In this document: positions 53,026-63,148 of the stretch, in pieces
Layout: each line of letters starts with the position of its first letter
How positions within the stretch are numbered: position 1 is the first letter of the stretch
Assembly (NCBI RefSeq): GCF_010727605.1
Contig: NZ_AP022568.1
Coordinates: 1,860,001 to 1,924,000 of the forward strand
Direction: 5' to 3'
Length of the DNA: 64,000 nucleotides
From: Mycobacterium simiae
Lineage (GTDB): Bacteria; Actinomycetota; Actinomycetes; Mycobacteriales; Mycobacteriaceae
The notes under the pieces: generated by a model
Seen by the model: the letters and a program-made list of their open reading frames with translations, nothing else
The model's database searches: none
Told to the model about the DNA's origin: nothing
Made by a program: the position numbers and the translations under genes

Positions 53026-55074
53026 ATGACAGCAGAGGTTGCCGCACCCGCGAATCGCGAGCAAGACGACCCCTACCTATGGCTGGAGGATGTCACCGGC
53101 GACAAAGCGCTGGATTGGGTACGGGCACGCAACGAACCCACCCTGACCGAGTTCTGCGACGACGACTTCGAGCGGATGCGCACCGAGGCGCGGGAAGTTC
53201 TCGACACCGATGCCCGGATCCCCTACGTCCGTCGCCGGGGTGAGTACCTGTACAACTTCTGGCGCGATGCGCGCAACCCCCGCGGGCTGTGGCGGCGCAC
53301 CACGCTGGACAGCTACCGCACCAACTCGCCCGACTGGGACGTGCTGATCGACGTGGACGCCCTGGGTCGCGCCGACGGACAGAAGTGGGTGTGGGCCGGT
53401 GCCACAGTGCTCGACCCGGAGTTCACCCGCGCGCTGGTCAAGCTGTCGCGCGGCGGCTCGGATGCGGTGATCGTGCGCGAATTCGACATGGCAACACGGC
53501 GGTTCATTGACGCCGGGGCCGACGGCTTCACGCTTGCCGAGGCCAAGTCCGACATCGGGTGGGCCGATCCGGACACGGTATTGGTGGGCACCGACTTCGG
53601 TCCCGGCTCGCTGACCGAATCCGGTTATCCGCGGATCGTCAAACGGTGGCGCCGCGGCACCCCCGTCGAGGAGGCCGAGATCGTCTTCGAGGGAACGCGC
53701 AGCGACGTCAGCGTGTCGGCCAGCGTCGACCGCACCCCGGGCTTTCAACGCTGCTTCGCCGGCCGCTCGATCGATTTCTGGAATTCCGAGATCTACGAAG
53801 TCCGCGGCTCGGAGTTGCTCCGCGTCGATGTTCCCACCGACGCGAGCGTGTCGGTACACCGTGAGTGGTTGCTGATCGAGTTGCGCAGCGATTGGACCGT
53901 TGCCGCCGACACCTACCGAGCCGGCTCCCTGCTGGCCGCCAAGTATGACGAATTCCTCAGCGGTACAAGAGATCTACGGGTCGTGTTTGAACCCGACGAG
54001 CACACTTGCCTGCATCAGAGCGCGTGGACCCGGGACCGACTCTTGCTGGTGACGTTGGCCGATGTGGTCAGCCGGGTCGAAATGGTCACGCCCGAAACGT
54101 GGCGGCGCGAAGTCGTTGCCGGGATACCCCCGGCGACCAACACGGTCGTCGTTGCCGCCGACGACACCGGTGAAGAGTTCTTCCTGGATTCAAGCGGATT
54201 CGACACCCCATCGCGGCTGTTGCGTGGCACCGATGCCCGCCAACTCGAGCAGATCAAGTCCGCTCCGGCGTTTTTCGACGCCGAGAACCTGGATGTGCAG
54301 CAGTATTTCGTGCCGTCCAGGGACGGAACCTTGATCCCGTATTTCGTGGTGCGTTCGCGAGACGCCGCCCAGCCCGGGCCCACCCTGCTTGGCGGCTACG
54401 GGGGTTTCGAGTCCTCCCGGACACCCGGCTACAGCGGGGTGTTGGGCCGGCTGTGGCTGGCCCGTGGCGGCACCTATGCGATGGCCAACATCCGCGGCGG
54501 CGGCGAATACGGGCCGGGCTGGCATACCCAGGCGATGCGGGAGAACCGGCACAAGGTCGACGAGGATTTCGCCGCGGTGGCAGACGATCTGGTAGCACGC
54601 GGCATCACGACGGTGGGGCAGCTCGGAGCGCAGGGCGGCAGCAACGGCGGACTGCTGATGGGCATCATGCTGACCAAATATCCGGAGAAGTTCGGTGCCC
54701 TGGTCTGCGATGTGCCGCTGCTGGACATGAAGCGCTACCACCTGTTGCTGGCCGGCGCGTCGTGGGTCGCCGAGTACGGTGACCCGGACAACCCGGATGA
54801 CTGGGAATTCATCTCCAAATATTCTCCGTACCAGAACATTTCGGCGAGCCGCCGGTACCCGCCGGTGCTGTTCACCACGTCGACGCGCGACGACCGAGTG
54901 CATCCTGGGCACGCCCGCAAGATGGTGGCCGCGCTGCAGGCGGCCGGCCACCCGGTGTGGTTGTACGAGAACATCGAGGGCGGACATGCCGGCGCGGCCG
55001 ACAACGAGCAGGCCGCGTTCAAGGCGGCCCTGAGCTATTCGTTCCTGTGGCGCACCCTGGGAGGCCAAGCGTGA
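53026..55074 (+). CDS. Prolyl oligopeptidase family serine peptidase (Rv0457c-like)
   Basis: A 682-residue S9A peptidase. A seven-blade propeller (about 80-420) is followed by an alpha/beta-hydrolase domain with S539 in QGGSNGGLLMG, an aspartate near RDDRVHPGHA and H654 in IEGGHAG. It cleaves short proline-containing peptides; no signal peptide is visible. The ATG at 53026 fits the family; one at 53017 is possible. It is coupled to the small membrane gene by a GTGA overlap. Confidence 0.9.
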   Translation: MTAEVAAPANREQDDPYLWLEDVTGDKALDWVRARNEPTLTEFCDDDFERMRTEAREVLDTDARIPYVRRRGEYLYNFWRDARNPRGLWRRTTLDSYRTNSPDWDVLIDVDALGRADGQKWVWAGATVLDPEFTRALVKLSRGGSDAVIVREFDMATRRFIDAGADGFTLAEAKSDIGWADPDTVLVGTDFGPGSLTESGYPRIVKRWRRGTPVEEAEIVFEGTRSDVSVSASVDRTPGFQRCFAGRSIDFWNSEIYEVRGSELLRVDVPTDASVSVHREWLLIELRSDWTVAADTYRAGSLLAAKYDEFLSGTRDLRVVFEPDEHTCLHQSAWTRDRLLLVTLADVVSRVEMVTPETWRREVVAGIPPATNTVVVAADDTGEEFFLDSSGFDTPSRLLRGTDARQLEQIKSAPAFFDAENLDVQQYFVPSRDGTLIPYFVVRSRDAAQPGPTLLGGYGGFESSRTPGYSGVLGRLWLARGGTYAMANIRGGGEYGPGWHTQAMRENRHKVDEDFAAVADDLVARGITTVGQLGAQGGSNGGLLMGIMLTKYPEKFGALVCDVPLLDMKRYHLLLAGASWVAEYGDPDNPDDWEFISKYSPYQNISASRRYPPVLFTTSTRDDRVHPGHARKMVAALQAAGHPVWLYENIEGGHAGAADNEQAAFKAALSYSFLWRTLGGQA

Positions 55075-55397
55075 AGATCCTCGACATCATCGAACTCGGT
55101 TTGGTCGTGGCGGGACTGGTCCTGATCATCGCCGGTTGGGCCCAGTCCCGCTTTCGGTTCATCGCCGAACGGCGCAAGGGGCGGTACTTCTACTGGGGCA
55201 CCTCGGCGCTGGGCATCCTCTTCTTCGCGTTCGGCACGGGCCAGCTGTGGCCGAACGGCGTGATGACGACGTTGATCTTCGGCGGCATCGTCGTGCTGAC
55301 GGCCTATCTGACCACGCCTTACCTCAAGATCGGCGATCGGATCTACGCGTCGAGTCCGGAGAATCGCGAGCCCGACCCGCCCGGCGAAGAGCGTTAG
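55071..55397 (+). CDS. Small membrane protein downstream of the peptidase
   Basis: A 108-residue protein with three helices: ILDIIELGLVVAGLVLIIAG, FYWGTSALGILFFAFGTGQL and TTLIFGGIVVLTAYLTTPYL. The charged tail (PENREPDPPGEER) is cytosolic or external. A GTG start overlaps the peptidase stop and has GGGAGG upstream. I do not recognise a family; it may be a partner or accessory of the peptidase. Confidence 0.7.
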   Translation: MKILDIIELGLVVAGLVLIIAGWAQSRFRFIAERRKGRYFYWGTSALGILFFAFGTGQLWPNGVMTTLIFGGIVVLTAYLTTPYLKIGDRIYASSPENREPDPPGEER

Positions 55398-55424
55398 CCC
55401 ACACGTGGGGCTCACACTTGGAAC

Positions 55425-56357
55425 ATGCCAGCATCCACGTCGCGTACCGGGTCCGGCTTCCAGACCCTGCTCTACCGGACCACCGGACCGGTCGCCACCA
55501 TCACCCTGAACCGCCCCGAGCACCTCAACACGATCGTCCCGCCGATGCCCGACGAGATCGAGGCCGCGATCGGCTTGGCCGAGCGGGACCAGGCGATCAA
55601 GGTCATCGTGCTGCGCGGCGCAGGGCGCGCCTTCTCCGGCGGCTACGACTTTGGTGGCGGCTTCCAGCACTGGGGCGAGTCCATGATGACCGGCGGCAAG
55701 TGGGATCCCGGCAAGGACTTTGCGATGGTCAGCGCCCGCGAGACCGGACCGACGCAGAAGTTCATGGCAATCTGGCGGGCATCCAAGCCGGTGATTGCCC
55801 AAGTGCACGGCTGGTGCGTCGGCGGCGCCAGTGACTACGCGCTGTGCGCCGACATCGTGGTCGCCAGCGAAGACGCGGTGATAGGGACGCCGTACAGCCG
55901 GATGTGGGGGGCCTATCTGACCGGCATGTGGCTGTACCGGCTGAGCCTGGCCAAGGCCAAGTGGCATTCGCTGACGGGCCGGCCGTTGACCGGCGTGCAG
56001 GCCGCCGAGATCGAGTTGATCAACGAGGCGGTGCCGTTCGACCGGCTGGAGGCTCGCGTCGCCGAGATCGCCGCCGAGCTAGCGCAGATTCCGTTGTCGC
56101 AGTTGCAGGCGCAGAAACTGATCGTCAACCAGGCCTACGAGAACATGGGGTTGGCTTCCACCCAGACGCTGGGCGGCATTCTCGACGGCCTGATGCGCAA
56201 CACCCCGGAGGCCCTGGACTTCATCCACACCGCCGAAACTCAGGGGGTGCGGGCGGCCGTGCAGCGGCGCGACGGCCCCTTCGGCGACTACAGCCAGGCA
56301 CCACCCCAGCTGCGCCCCGATCCGTCGCACGTCATCGCCCCTGATGGCGATAGCTAA
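55425..56357 (+). CDS. echA2: Enoyl-CoA hydratase/isomerase family protein EchA2
   Basis: A 310-residue crotonase. The oxyanion-hole segments are LRGAGRAFSGGYDFGGGF and AQVHGWCVGGASDYALCAD. The second catalytic glutamate of classical hydratases is replaced in the VGGASD region, so it may act as an isomerase, hydrolase or other crotonase-type enzyme. It probably follows the small membrane gene in one transcript. Confidence 0.86.
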   Translation: MPASTSRTGSGFQTLLYRTTGPVATITLNRPEHLNTIVPPMPDEIEAAIGLAERDQAIKVIVLRGAGRAFSGGYDFGGGFQHWGESMMTGGKWDPGKDFAMVSARETGPTQKFMAIWRASKPVIAQVHGWCVGGASDYALCADIVVASEDAVIGTPYSRMWGAYLTGMWLYRLSLAKAKWHSLTGRPLTGVQAAEIELINEAVPFDRLEARVAEIAAELAQIPLSQLQAQKLIVNQAYENMGLASTQTLGGILDGLMRNTPEALDFIHTAETQGVRAAVQRRDGPFGDYSQAPPQLRPDPSHVIAPDGDS

Positions 56358-56422
56358 TAAGACGTACTAAAAAGTTGGCCGAGACTCGCCCGCGCGCCGA
56401 TTGAAGTGCTACCGTTATCGCT

Positions 56423-56875
56423 ATGTCTCGGCTCAGTTCCTTCCTGCGCGCAGGCGCTGTCTCCGTTGCCCTCGCTATGGCCGCTGTGGCCTTCCCGCAG
56501 ACCGCGGTCGCCGACTCCACGGAAGACTTCCCCATCCCCCGGCGGATGATCAACACGACCTGCGACGCCGAGCAGATCCTCGCGGCTACCCGCGACACCA
56601 GCCCGGTGTACTACCAGCGGTACATGATCGACTTCAACAACCACCCGAACGTCCAGCAGGCGACGATCGACAAGGCGCACTGGTTCTTCTCCCTGGCGCC
56701 GCAGGACCGCCGCGGCTATTCGGAGAACTTCTACGCCCCGGTCTCCGACCCGCTGTGGGTGGCCTGGCCCAACCACATGAAGATCTTCTTCAACAACAAG
56801 GGCGTCGTCGCCAAGTCCACCGACATTTGCACGCAGTACCCGCCCGGGGACATGTCCGTCTGGAACTGGGCCTAG
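56423..56875 (+). CDS. Secreted siderophore-export accessory protein (Rv0455c-like, DUF5078)
   Basis: A 150-residue exported protein with a Sec signal peptide ([18 protein letters not shown]) and likely cleavage after AVA. Two cysteines (NTTCDAEQ and DICTQYPP) can form the single disulfide known for this protein. In M. tuberculosis it is needed for siderophore secretion via MmpL4/MmpL5. It lies beside mmpS4-mmpL4 here, fitting this role. Confidence 0.87.
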   Translation: MSRLSSFLRAGAVSVALAMAAVAFPQTAVADSTEDFPIPRRMINTTCDAEQILAATRDTSPVYYQRYMIDFNNHPNVQQATIDKAHWFFSLAPQDRRGYSENFYAPVSDPLWVAWPNHMKIFFNNKGVVAKSTDICTQYPPGDMSVWNWA

Positions 56876-56880
56876 TCCTC

Positions 56881-56937
56881 AAGCAAGTCCTCGATCAAGT
56901 CCTCGATCCTCATCCTTGATCCTCATCCTTGATCCTC
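56881..56937. repeat. Short tandem repeats downstream of the secreted protein gene
   Basis: Two copies of CAAGTCCTCGAT are followed by two copies of CCTCATCCTTGAT, giving a low-complexity tract with 12-13 base periods. It lies between the secreted protein gene and its terminator and codes for nothing. It could be a variable-number locus. Confidence 0.55.
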
Positions 56938-56940
56938 GCG

Positions 56941-56970
56941 AATTAGCCCCGGCTCAGCCCGGGGCTAATT
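56941..56970. terminator. Bidirectional terminator between the secreted protein and TetR genes
   Basis: AATTAGCCCCGG (56941-56952) pairs perfectly with CCGGGGCTAATT (56959-56970) around a 6-base loop. The TetR gene's stop lies within the right arm. It serves two convergent genes. Confidence 0.8.
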
Positions 56971-57687
56971 GCTGTCAGCAGTGCGGTGCGGTGACCGCCC
57001 CGGATGTGCACGTACCGAATCCTTGGCCGCTGAGGGCGATTCGGCTAGCAGACCAATGCAGGTGGCAGTGAGTACCCGGGTAAGAGCGGAGGGAAAATCG
57101 ATGTTCCACTCGGGCGGGATGGACCCCGGCTGGTCGGCAAGCCGCTGCGGCGGATTGGCGATCTGCCAGAACGCGGCAGCCAACGAATAGGCGGCGATCA
57201 AGCTGTCGAATGCGCCGGAGCGGCCGAGGCCGGGCAGCGCACCTTCGATGGCGTCGGCCAATGCCAGCGCGGCGGCCGAGATCGTCTGCCGGATGTCGAG
57301 GACTCGTTCGACCTCGACCTCATGCTCGAGATGCAGGTGCAGGTTAGCGAGCAGATCACAGAACAACGGGTCGGCGGCCAGCCCGCTGGCCAACGCCTCG
57401 GCGACGCGCGCCGGCGACATCGGGCCCGGCTCGGCCAGCTCCTCGCACACCGCACCCGACCATCGCACCCAACCTTCGGCGGCCAGATGCAACAGAACTT
57501 CCTTGTGTGAGGTGAAGTAACGGCGCACCGCCGAGTAGTGAATCCCGGCGCGCCCGGCGACGGCGGTTAGCGTTACCGACGCGACACCGGTTTCGCGTGC
57601 CACCGAGCGCGCGGCCTCCACGAGTGCCGCCGACCGGCGGCGCTTGTTTTCCTCCGTGCGGGCGCGTTGAAACGTGAGTTGCGCCAC
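56965..57687 (-). CDS. TetR-family regulator (Rv0452-like)
   Basis: A 240-residue regulator. The HTH is at about residues 32-55 (SVTLTAVAGRAGIHYSAVRRYF); the C-terminal domain is helical. The GTG at 57687 lies 6 bases after TACGCT (minus 57699-57694), so the message is probably leaderless. It is divergent from mmpS4-mmpL4 and is a likely local regulator of that transporter, beside IdeR. Confidence 0.83.
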   Translation of the reverse strand: MAQLTFQRARTEENKRRRSAALVEAARSVARETGVASVTLTAVAGRAGIHYSAVRRYFTSHKEVLLHLAAEGWVRWSGAVCEELAEPGPMSPARVAEALASGLAADPLFCDLLANLHLHLEHEVEVERVLDIRQTISAAALALADAIEGALPGLGRSGAFDSLIAAYSLAAAFWQIANPPQRLADQPGSIPPEWNIDFPSALTRVLTATCIGLLAESPSAAKDSVRAHPGRSPHRTADSN

Positions 57688-57843
57688 GAACGGAGCGTAA
57701 CGCACATCATGTGATTTGAATAACGCACAGTATGTTCTTTCCGACACGCCACTGGCCTGGGTGTTAGCGCGGAAAAGTAACGTGCATCACAGCGACCCGG
57801 AATGGAAGCGCGCGGACCGCGACCCTAGACTGATCGAGGCTTA

Positions 57844-57862
57844 TTAGGTAAGCCTTAGCTAT
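57844..57862 (+). promoter_or_regulatory. IdeR iron box upstream of mmpS4
   Basis: The 19 bases at 57844-57862 (TTAGGTAAGCCTTAGCTAT) match the iron-box consensus TWAGGTWAGSCTWACCTWA at 17 of 19 positions. A TATTCT box at 57860-57865 overlaps it, so IdeR-Fe2+ binding would block RNA polymerase. This fits iron-repressed siderophore export. Confidence 0.8.
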
Positions 57863-57918
57863 TCTGACGCTCTCTGCGTCGCGGCAATCGATGAAGGGGT
57901 TGTGCGATTTTCAGGATC

Positions 57919-58338
57919 ATGTCGCGGCTGTGGATTCCGTTGGTCGTCACAACGGTGCTCGTCGTCGGCGGCCTCGTGGTGTACCGCGTCCACAGTCACT
58001 TCGGCCCGCGGGCGCCGGAGTCGTACGCCGGTGGCAATCTCGCTGGTGCCCAGCTGCTCAAGCCCAAGTCGATGGTTTACGAGATTTTCGGTACGACCGG
58101 AACACTGGCCGACATCAGCTATTTCGACGTCAACTCCGATCCCCAGCGCCTTGATAGGACGCCGCTACCGTGGTCGTTGCGCATCACGATGACCAAGCCG
58201 GGCGCGCTGGGAGACCTTATCGCGCAAGGTAATAGCGACAGCATCGGCTGCCGGATCACAATCGACGGCGAGGTCAAAGCCGAGCGCATTTCCCACGAGG
58301 TCAACGCCTATACCTTCTGCCTGGTGAAGTCCGCGTGA
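57919..58338 (+). CDS. mmpS4: Siderophore export accessory protein MmpS4
   Basis: A 139-residue membrane-anchored protein with one N-terminal helix ([19 protein letters not shown]) and a periplasmic domain with two cysteines (IGCRITIDG and TFCLVKS). MmpS4 works with MmpL4 in mycobactin/carboxymycobactin export. The GTG of mmpL4 overlaps its stop. The gene is downstream of an IdeR box. Confidence 0.93.
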   Translation: MSRLWIPLVVTTVLVVGGLVVYRVHSHFGPRAPESYAGGNLAGAQLLKPKSMVYEIFGTTGTLADISYFDVNSDPQRLDRTPLPWSLRITMTKPGALGDLIAQGNSDSIGCRITIDGEVKAERISHEVNAYTFCLVKSA

Positions 58339-61238
58339 GCGCGCACGCCGCCGTCGATCCCGCCGTGTCGATGCCACGAGAGCGTCCGCGTGTGGCCAGG
58401 ATGATCCACCGGTTTGCGGTACCCATCATCTTGGGTTGGGTCGCATTGGTTGTCGTCCTGAGCGTCTCGGTTCCATCCCTCGAAGAGGTCGGCCAGGAAC
58501 GTGCCGTCGCCCTGAGCCCCAGCGATGCACCGTCTTACGAGGCGATGCGGCGCATCGGCAAGGTCTTCCACGAGGGCGACTCCGACAATTCGGCGATGAT
58601 CGTGCTCGAGGGCAAGGACCCCCTCGGGAACGACGCCCACAAGTACTACGACCGATTGGTCGCTAAGCTGCGCGCCGAAACCCGATATGTGCGAAGCGTT
58701 CCAGACTTGTGGGGCGATCCGCTAACCGCCTCGGGCGTACAGAGTAACGACGGTAAAGCCGCCTACGTCGAGGTGAATCTCGCCGGAGATCGCGGCGAGC
58801 GATTGGCCAGCGAATCCATCGAGTCGGTCCGCAAGATCGTCAACGGCATGACCGCACCGGCCGGCGTCACCGTATGGATCACCGGCGCATCGGTGATCGC
58901 TACCGACATGCATCAAAGCGGCGACCAGTCGATGCTGAAGATGATCGTCGCCAGCGTCGTGGTGATTACCATTGTGTTGCTGCTCGTCTACCGCTCCATC
59001 GTCACCGTCGTGCTGCTGCTGATGACGGTCGGTGTCGAAACAATTGCGGCCCGTGCGGCCGTCGCGGTGCTCGGGCACAACACTTCGATCGGGCTCACCA
59101 CGTTCGCGGTCAGCCTGCTCACGTCGCTGGCCATCGCCGCCGGAACCGACTACGGGATATTTCTCATCGGACGCTACCAAGAGGCCCGGCAGTCCGGCGA
59201 AGACCCCGAAACCGCTTTCTACACAACCTATCGCGGCACCGCTCACGTGATCGCCGGTTCCGGCCTGACGATTGTCGGGGCCACTTTTTGCCTGGCCTTC
59301 GCTCGACTTCCGTATTTCAACACCATGGGCCTGCCCTGCGCGGTGGGCATGATCGTCGCGGTCGTCGTCGCACTCACGCTGGGGCCGGCCGTCTTGACCG
59401 TCGGCAGCCGGTTCGGGTTGTTCGACCCGAAAAGAGCAATCGAACCTCGCCGATGGCGACGGGTGGGCACCGTGGTGGTGCGCTGGCCGCTACCGATTCT
59501 CGCCGCGTCCTGCGCGGTGGCCCTCATCGGCTTGGTCACGCTGCCCGGGTACACCGCCAGCTACAACGACCGCGCGTTTCTGCCGACGACCCTGCCCGCC
59601 AACCAAGGATTCGCGGCGGCCGACCGCCATTTCTCCCAGGCCCGGCTCAAGCCCGAAATTTTGCTGATCGAGGCGGATCATGATCTGCGCAACCCTACCG
59701 ACTCACTGGTATTGGACAGACTGGCCAAGGGCATCTTCCGGGTTCCGGGAATTGCTCGGGTACAAGGCATTACAAGGCCCGACGGAACAACGATGGACCA
59801 TACCTCGATACCGTTTCAGCTGAGCATGCAAAACGCCAGCCAGCTGCAAACCATGAAGTACCAGCGGGACCGGATGAACGACCTCTTGACGGAAGCCGAC
59901 GATCTACAGCAATCCATCGATGCCATGCAGCGGGTGTATGCCATTACCGCCCAGATTGCGACGGCGACCCACGACATGAACGGCGTCACCCACGAAATGG
60001 TGGACGTCACCAACCAATTGCGGGACAACATCGCGAATTTCGAAGATTTCTGGCGTCCCATCCGCAGCTACTTCTACTGGGACAAGCACTGTTACGACAT
60101 TCCGCTGTGCACGTCGCTGGGATCAGTGTTCAACGCGCTCGACGGTGTCGACCAGATCACCGAGAAATTAACTGCTCTTTCCGGTGACGTGTCTGATCTG
60201 GACCGGTTGATGCCGCAGCTGCTCGCCCAGATACCCACGATGATCAGCACCATGGTGAACATGCGGACCACCATCCTGACCATGCACAGCACCATGTCCG
60301 GGATCTTCGCTCAGATGGACGAGATGAGCCAAGACGCGATGGCCATGGGGCATGCTTTTGACGCCTCCAAGAACGACGACTCGTTCTATCTACCACCGGA
60401 GGTGTTCTCCAACAAGAACTTTCAGCGCGCGATGAGGACGTTCCTGTCGCCCAACGGTCACGCGGCCCGCTTCATCATTTTGCATCGCAGCGACCCCGCC
60501 ACAGCCGCGGGGATCGCGAGCATCGACGCGATACGCATGGCGGCGCAGGAGTCGTTGAAGGGAACGCCGCTCGAGGATGCCAAGATCTACCTGGCGGGCA
60601 CGGCCGCGGTCTTCAAAGACATTTCCGATGGCGCCAACTACGACCTGATAATCGCCGGAGTATGTGCGCTCTGCCTCATTTTCGTCATCATGCTCATCCT
60701 CACCCGGGCATTCGTCGCCGCCGCCGTCATCGTGGGCACCGTGGCGTTTTCCCTCGGCGCTTCCTTCGGCCTGTCCGTCTTGGTCTGGCAGCATCTCCTG
60801 GGCTTCCAACTGCATTGGTCGGTGCTCGCTATGTCGGTGATTGTGTTGCTGGCCGTGGGCTCGGACTACAACCTGCTGCTGGTGTCCCGATTCCGACAGG
60901 AGATCCATGCCGGGCTGAAAACCGGCATCATCCGTTCGATGGGCGGTACCGGCAGGGTGGTCACCAACGCCGGCCTGGTGTTCGCCTTCACGATGGCGTC
61001 CATGGTCGTCAGCGATCTGCGCGTGATCGGCCAACTGGGCACGACCATCGGTCTGGGCCTGCTGTTCGACACGCTGATCGTGCGCGCGTTCATCACTCCC
61101 GCCATCGCCGCCCTGCTGGGGCGCTGGTTCTGGTGGCCGCTTCGCGTTCGCTCCCGCCCGCGCCCGGTTCCCGGTCCGCCGGCAACGCTGGATGTCGTGC
61201 GTGCGCTACCCCGGACGGCAGACGCGGTTACCGTGTAA
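58335..61238 (+). CDS. mmpL4: RND-type siderophore transporter MmpL4
   Basis: A 967-residue inner-membrane protein, the exact family length. About twelve helices are present in two blocks, with the MMPL-signature [16 protein letters not shown] in the first and [15 protein letters not shown] in the second (Asp-Tyr proton relay). A long coiled-coil-like periplasmic insertion with many Met and Gln residues lies at about 490-690 ([20 protein letters not shown]). It exports siderophores. GTGA overlap with mmpS4 shows coupling. Confidence 0.95.
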   Translation: MSAHAAVDPAVSMPRERPRVARMIHRFAVPIILGWVALVVVLSVSVPSLEEVGQERAVALSPSDAPSYEAMRRIGKVFHEGDSDNSAMIVLEGKDPLGNDAHKYYDRLVAKLRAETRYVRSVPDLWGDPLTASGVQSNDGKAAYVEVNLAGDRGERLASESIESVRKIVNGMTAPAGVTVWITGASVIATDMHQSGDQSMLKMIVASVVVITIVLLLVYRSIVTVVLLLMTVGVETIAARAAVAVLGHNTSIGLTTFAVSLLTSLAIAAGTDYGIFLIGRYQEARQSGEDPETAFYTTYRGTAHVIAGSGLTIVGATFCLAFARLPYFNTMGLPCAVGMIVAVVVALTLGPAVLTVGSRFGLFDPKRAIEPRRWRRVGTVVVRWPLPILAASCAVALIGLVTLPGYTASYNDRAFLPTTLPANQGFAAADRHFSQARLKPEILLIEADHDLRNPTDSLVLDRLAKGIFRVPGIARVQGITRPDGTTMDHTSIPFQLSMQNASQLQTMKYQRDRMNDLLTEADDLQQSIDAMQRVYAITAQIATATHDMNGVTHEMVDVTNQLRDNIANFEDFWRPIRSYFYWDKHCYDIPLCTSLGSVFNALDGVDQITEKLTALSGDVSDLDRLMPQLLAQIPTMISTMVNMRTTILTMHSTMSGIFAQMDEMSQDAMAMGHAFDASKNDDSFYLPPEVFSNKNFQRAMRTFLSPNGHAARFIILHRSDPATAAGIASIDAIRMAAQESLKGTPLEDAKIYLAGTAAVFKDISDGANYDLIIAGVCALCLIFVIMLILTRAFVAAAVIVGTVAFSLGASFGLSVLVWQHLLGFQLHWSVLAMSVIVLLAVGSDYNLLLVSRFRQEIHAGLKTGIIRSMGGTGRVVTNAGLVFAFTMASMVVSDLRVIGQLGTTIGLGLLFDTLIVRAFITPAIAALLGRWFWWPLRVRSRPRPVPGPPATLDVVRALPRTADAVTV

Positions 61239-61256
61239 ATCACAGTCTTCGACATC

Positions 61257-61284
61257 CCATCCGAAACCCCCACGGCTGCGAATA
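61257..61284 (+). promoter_or_regulatory. SigK-type promoter of the dipZ-like gene
   Basis: CCATCC (61257-61262) and CGAATA (61279-61284) are separated by 16 bases. This matches the SigK consensus CCATCC-N16/17-CGAATC at 11 of 12 positions. The ATG is 8 bases downstream. The gene encoding SigK lies 1.9 kb away. Confidence 0.75.
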
Positions 61285-61292
61285 CCACCTGT

Positions 61293-63032
61293 ATGCACAC
61301 CATTGCGCTCATCGGTTTTCTCGGCGGCTTGATCACCGGCATCTCGCCGTGCATCCTGCCGGTGCTTCCGGTGATCTTCCTGTCCGGCATGGACAGCGAC
61401 CGGGCCGCCTCTCGCGGCTTGAATTCGGCGATGCGCCCCTATCTGGTGATCGCCGGACTGGTGTGCAGTTTCAGCGTGGCCACGCTGATCGGGTCAGCGC
61501 TGCTGTCGGCGTTGCATCTGCCGCAGGACGCCATCCGGTGGGCTGCGCTAGTGGTGCTGGTCCTGATCGGCCTGGGGTTGATCTTCCCACCGCTGCAACA
61601 TCTGATCGAGCGGCCGTTCGCGGCCCTGCCCCAGCGTCAATTCGGCCGCAACGCAGATGGTTTCGGCCTAGGGCTGGCGTTGGGAGCGTTGTATGTGCCC
61701 TGCGCGGGTCCGGTACTGGCCGCGATCGTGGTCGCCGGCGGCACGGCGTCGCTCGGCCCCTCCACCGTCGTGCTGACCGCAACGTTCGCGCTCGGGAATG
61801 CGTTGCCGCTGTTGGCCTTCGCGCTAGCCGGACGTCAGGTCTCCGAACGCGTCGCGGCCTTCCGCCGGCGGCAGCGCCTGGTCCAGATCGCCGGCGGCGT
61901 CACGATGATCGTGCTCGCGGTGGCGTTGGTGTTCAACCTGCCGGCCATGCTGCAGCGCGCCGTGCCCGACTACACCACGGCGATGCAGAACCGGCTCGGC
62001 GCCGAGGAAATCCAGCGCTCGCTGATACCCAGCAGCGCACCGCGGACCACTGCCGGCAGCATTCTGCAGCTCGACCAGGGCATGACGAGCAACGGCATGA
62101 TCTCCAACTGCAGCAACGGTTCTGCCGACCTCGAGCAGTGCGGGCAGGCGCCCGCCCTCACCGGGATCACCGGCTGGCTCAATACCCCGGGCGGCAAGCC
62201 GCTGGACGGTGCGTCGCTGCGGGGCAAGGTGGTGCTGATCGACTTCTGGGCGTACTCGTGCATCAATTGCCAGCGCGCCATCCCGCATGTGGTCGGTTGG
62301 TACGACCGGTATCGGGACAGCGGATTGGTCGTCATCGGGGTGCACACCCCGGAGTACGCCTTCGAACGAGTTCCCGAAAATGTGGCCAGCGGGGCCGCCG
62401 GACTGCACATCGACTATCCGATCGCGCTGGACAACGACTACGCCACCTGGAACGCCTTCAACAATCAGTACTGGCCGGCGGAATACCTGATCGATGCCAA
62501 CGGGACCATCCGACACACCAGCTTCGGTGAGGGCGACTACAACAACACCGAGAAGTTCATCCGGCAGTTACTGGTCGATGCCAACCCCAATGTCCGGTTA
62601 CCCGGGGCTGTGAACGGCGTCGACACCACTCCGACGACCAGGCTCACCCCCGAGACCTACCTGGCGCCGGACAAGTCCGGCAACTACGGCGGCGACGGCA
62701 GCTACGCGGCGGGCACCGCAACGTTCAGCTTCCCGCCGCAAGTTCCGAACGACAAATTCGCTTTGCGTGGCCGGTGGACGCTGGACGATCAGGGCGCCAC
62801 CGCCGAAGGCGACGACGCCGCCATTCGGCTCAACTACACGGGCAAGGCCGTCTATGTCGTCGTCGGCGGTACCGGCACCCTCACCGTCACCCGGGACGGA
62901 CAAACGACCACCACGCCGATCGGCGGTGTTCCCACGCTGCATCAGATCGTCGGCGACGACGGCGCCCATCGCGATCAACTCGACATGCAGGTGAGCAAAG
63001 GTCTGCAGGTGTTCTCGTTCACTTTCGGGTAG
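61293..63032 (+). CDS. dipZ: DipZ-like cytochrome c biogenesis/thioredoxin protein
   Basis: A 579-residue membrane protein. Residues 1-215 form a CcdA/DsbD-type helical domain with C20 ([11 protein letters not shown]) and C137 ([10 protein letters not shown]), the usual transmembrane redox pair. Residues about 290-430 are a thioredoxin-like domain with C323 and C326 in [13 protein letters not shown]. The last 140 residues form a beta-rich domain. It transfers electrons across the membrane to exported disulfides. It carries a SigK-type promoter and lies next to sigK. M. tuberculosis DipZ, encoded elsewhere beside mpt70/mpt83, is longer. Confidence 0.88.
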   Translation: MHTIALIGFLGGLITGISPCILPVLPVIFLSGMDSDRAASRGLNSAMRPYLVIAGLVCSFSVATLIGSALLSALHLPQDAIRWAALVVLVLIGLGLIFPPLQHLIERPFAALPQRQFGRNADGFGLGLALGALYVPCAGPVLAAIVVAGGTASLGPSTVVLTATFALGNALPLLAFALAGRQVSERVAAFRRRQRLVQIAGGVTMIVLAVALVFNLPAMLQRAVPDYTTAMQNRLGAEEIQRSLIPSSAPRTTAGSILQLDQGMTSNGMISNCSNGSADLEQCGQAPALTGITGWLNTPGGKPLDGASLRGKVVLIDFWAYSCINCQRAIPHVVGWYDRYRDSGLVVIGVHTPEYAFERVPENVASGAAGLHIDYPIALDNDYATWNAFNNQYWPAEYLIDANGTIRHTSFGEGDYNNTEKFIRQLLVDANPNVRLPGAVNGVDTTPTTRLTPETYLAPDKSGNYGGDGSYAAGTATFSFPPQVPNDKFALRGRWTLDDQGATAEGDDAAIRLNYTGKAVYVVVGGTGTLTVTRDGQTTTTPIGGVPTLHQIVGDDGAHRDQLDMQVSKGLQVFSFTFG

Positions 63033-63148
63033 TCATCCGCGATCCGGAATAGTGGTGCTGACCCCGGTGTTTAGCCCTAGTCAGATGACCGGTCCGTCGA
63101 TAACGGCGGCCCGGGCCGGCGCGACGGGGAGCGATGGGCTACTAAACA

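Noticed and set aside
60662..62530. A 622-codon frame across mmpL4 and dipZ
   Set aside because: It runs in another frame through two well-supported genes and is rich in Arg, Gly and Pro, typical of out-of-frame GC-rich reading.
63033..63148. A SigK promoter directly upstream of sigK
   Set aside because: TCATCC is present near 63034 but no CGAATC-like -10 lies at the correct spacing, so autoregulation by this site is not supported.
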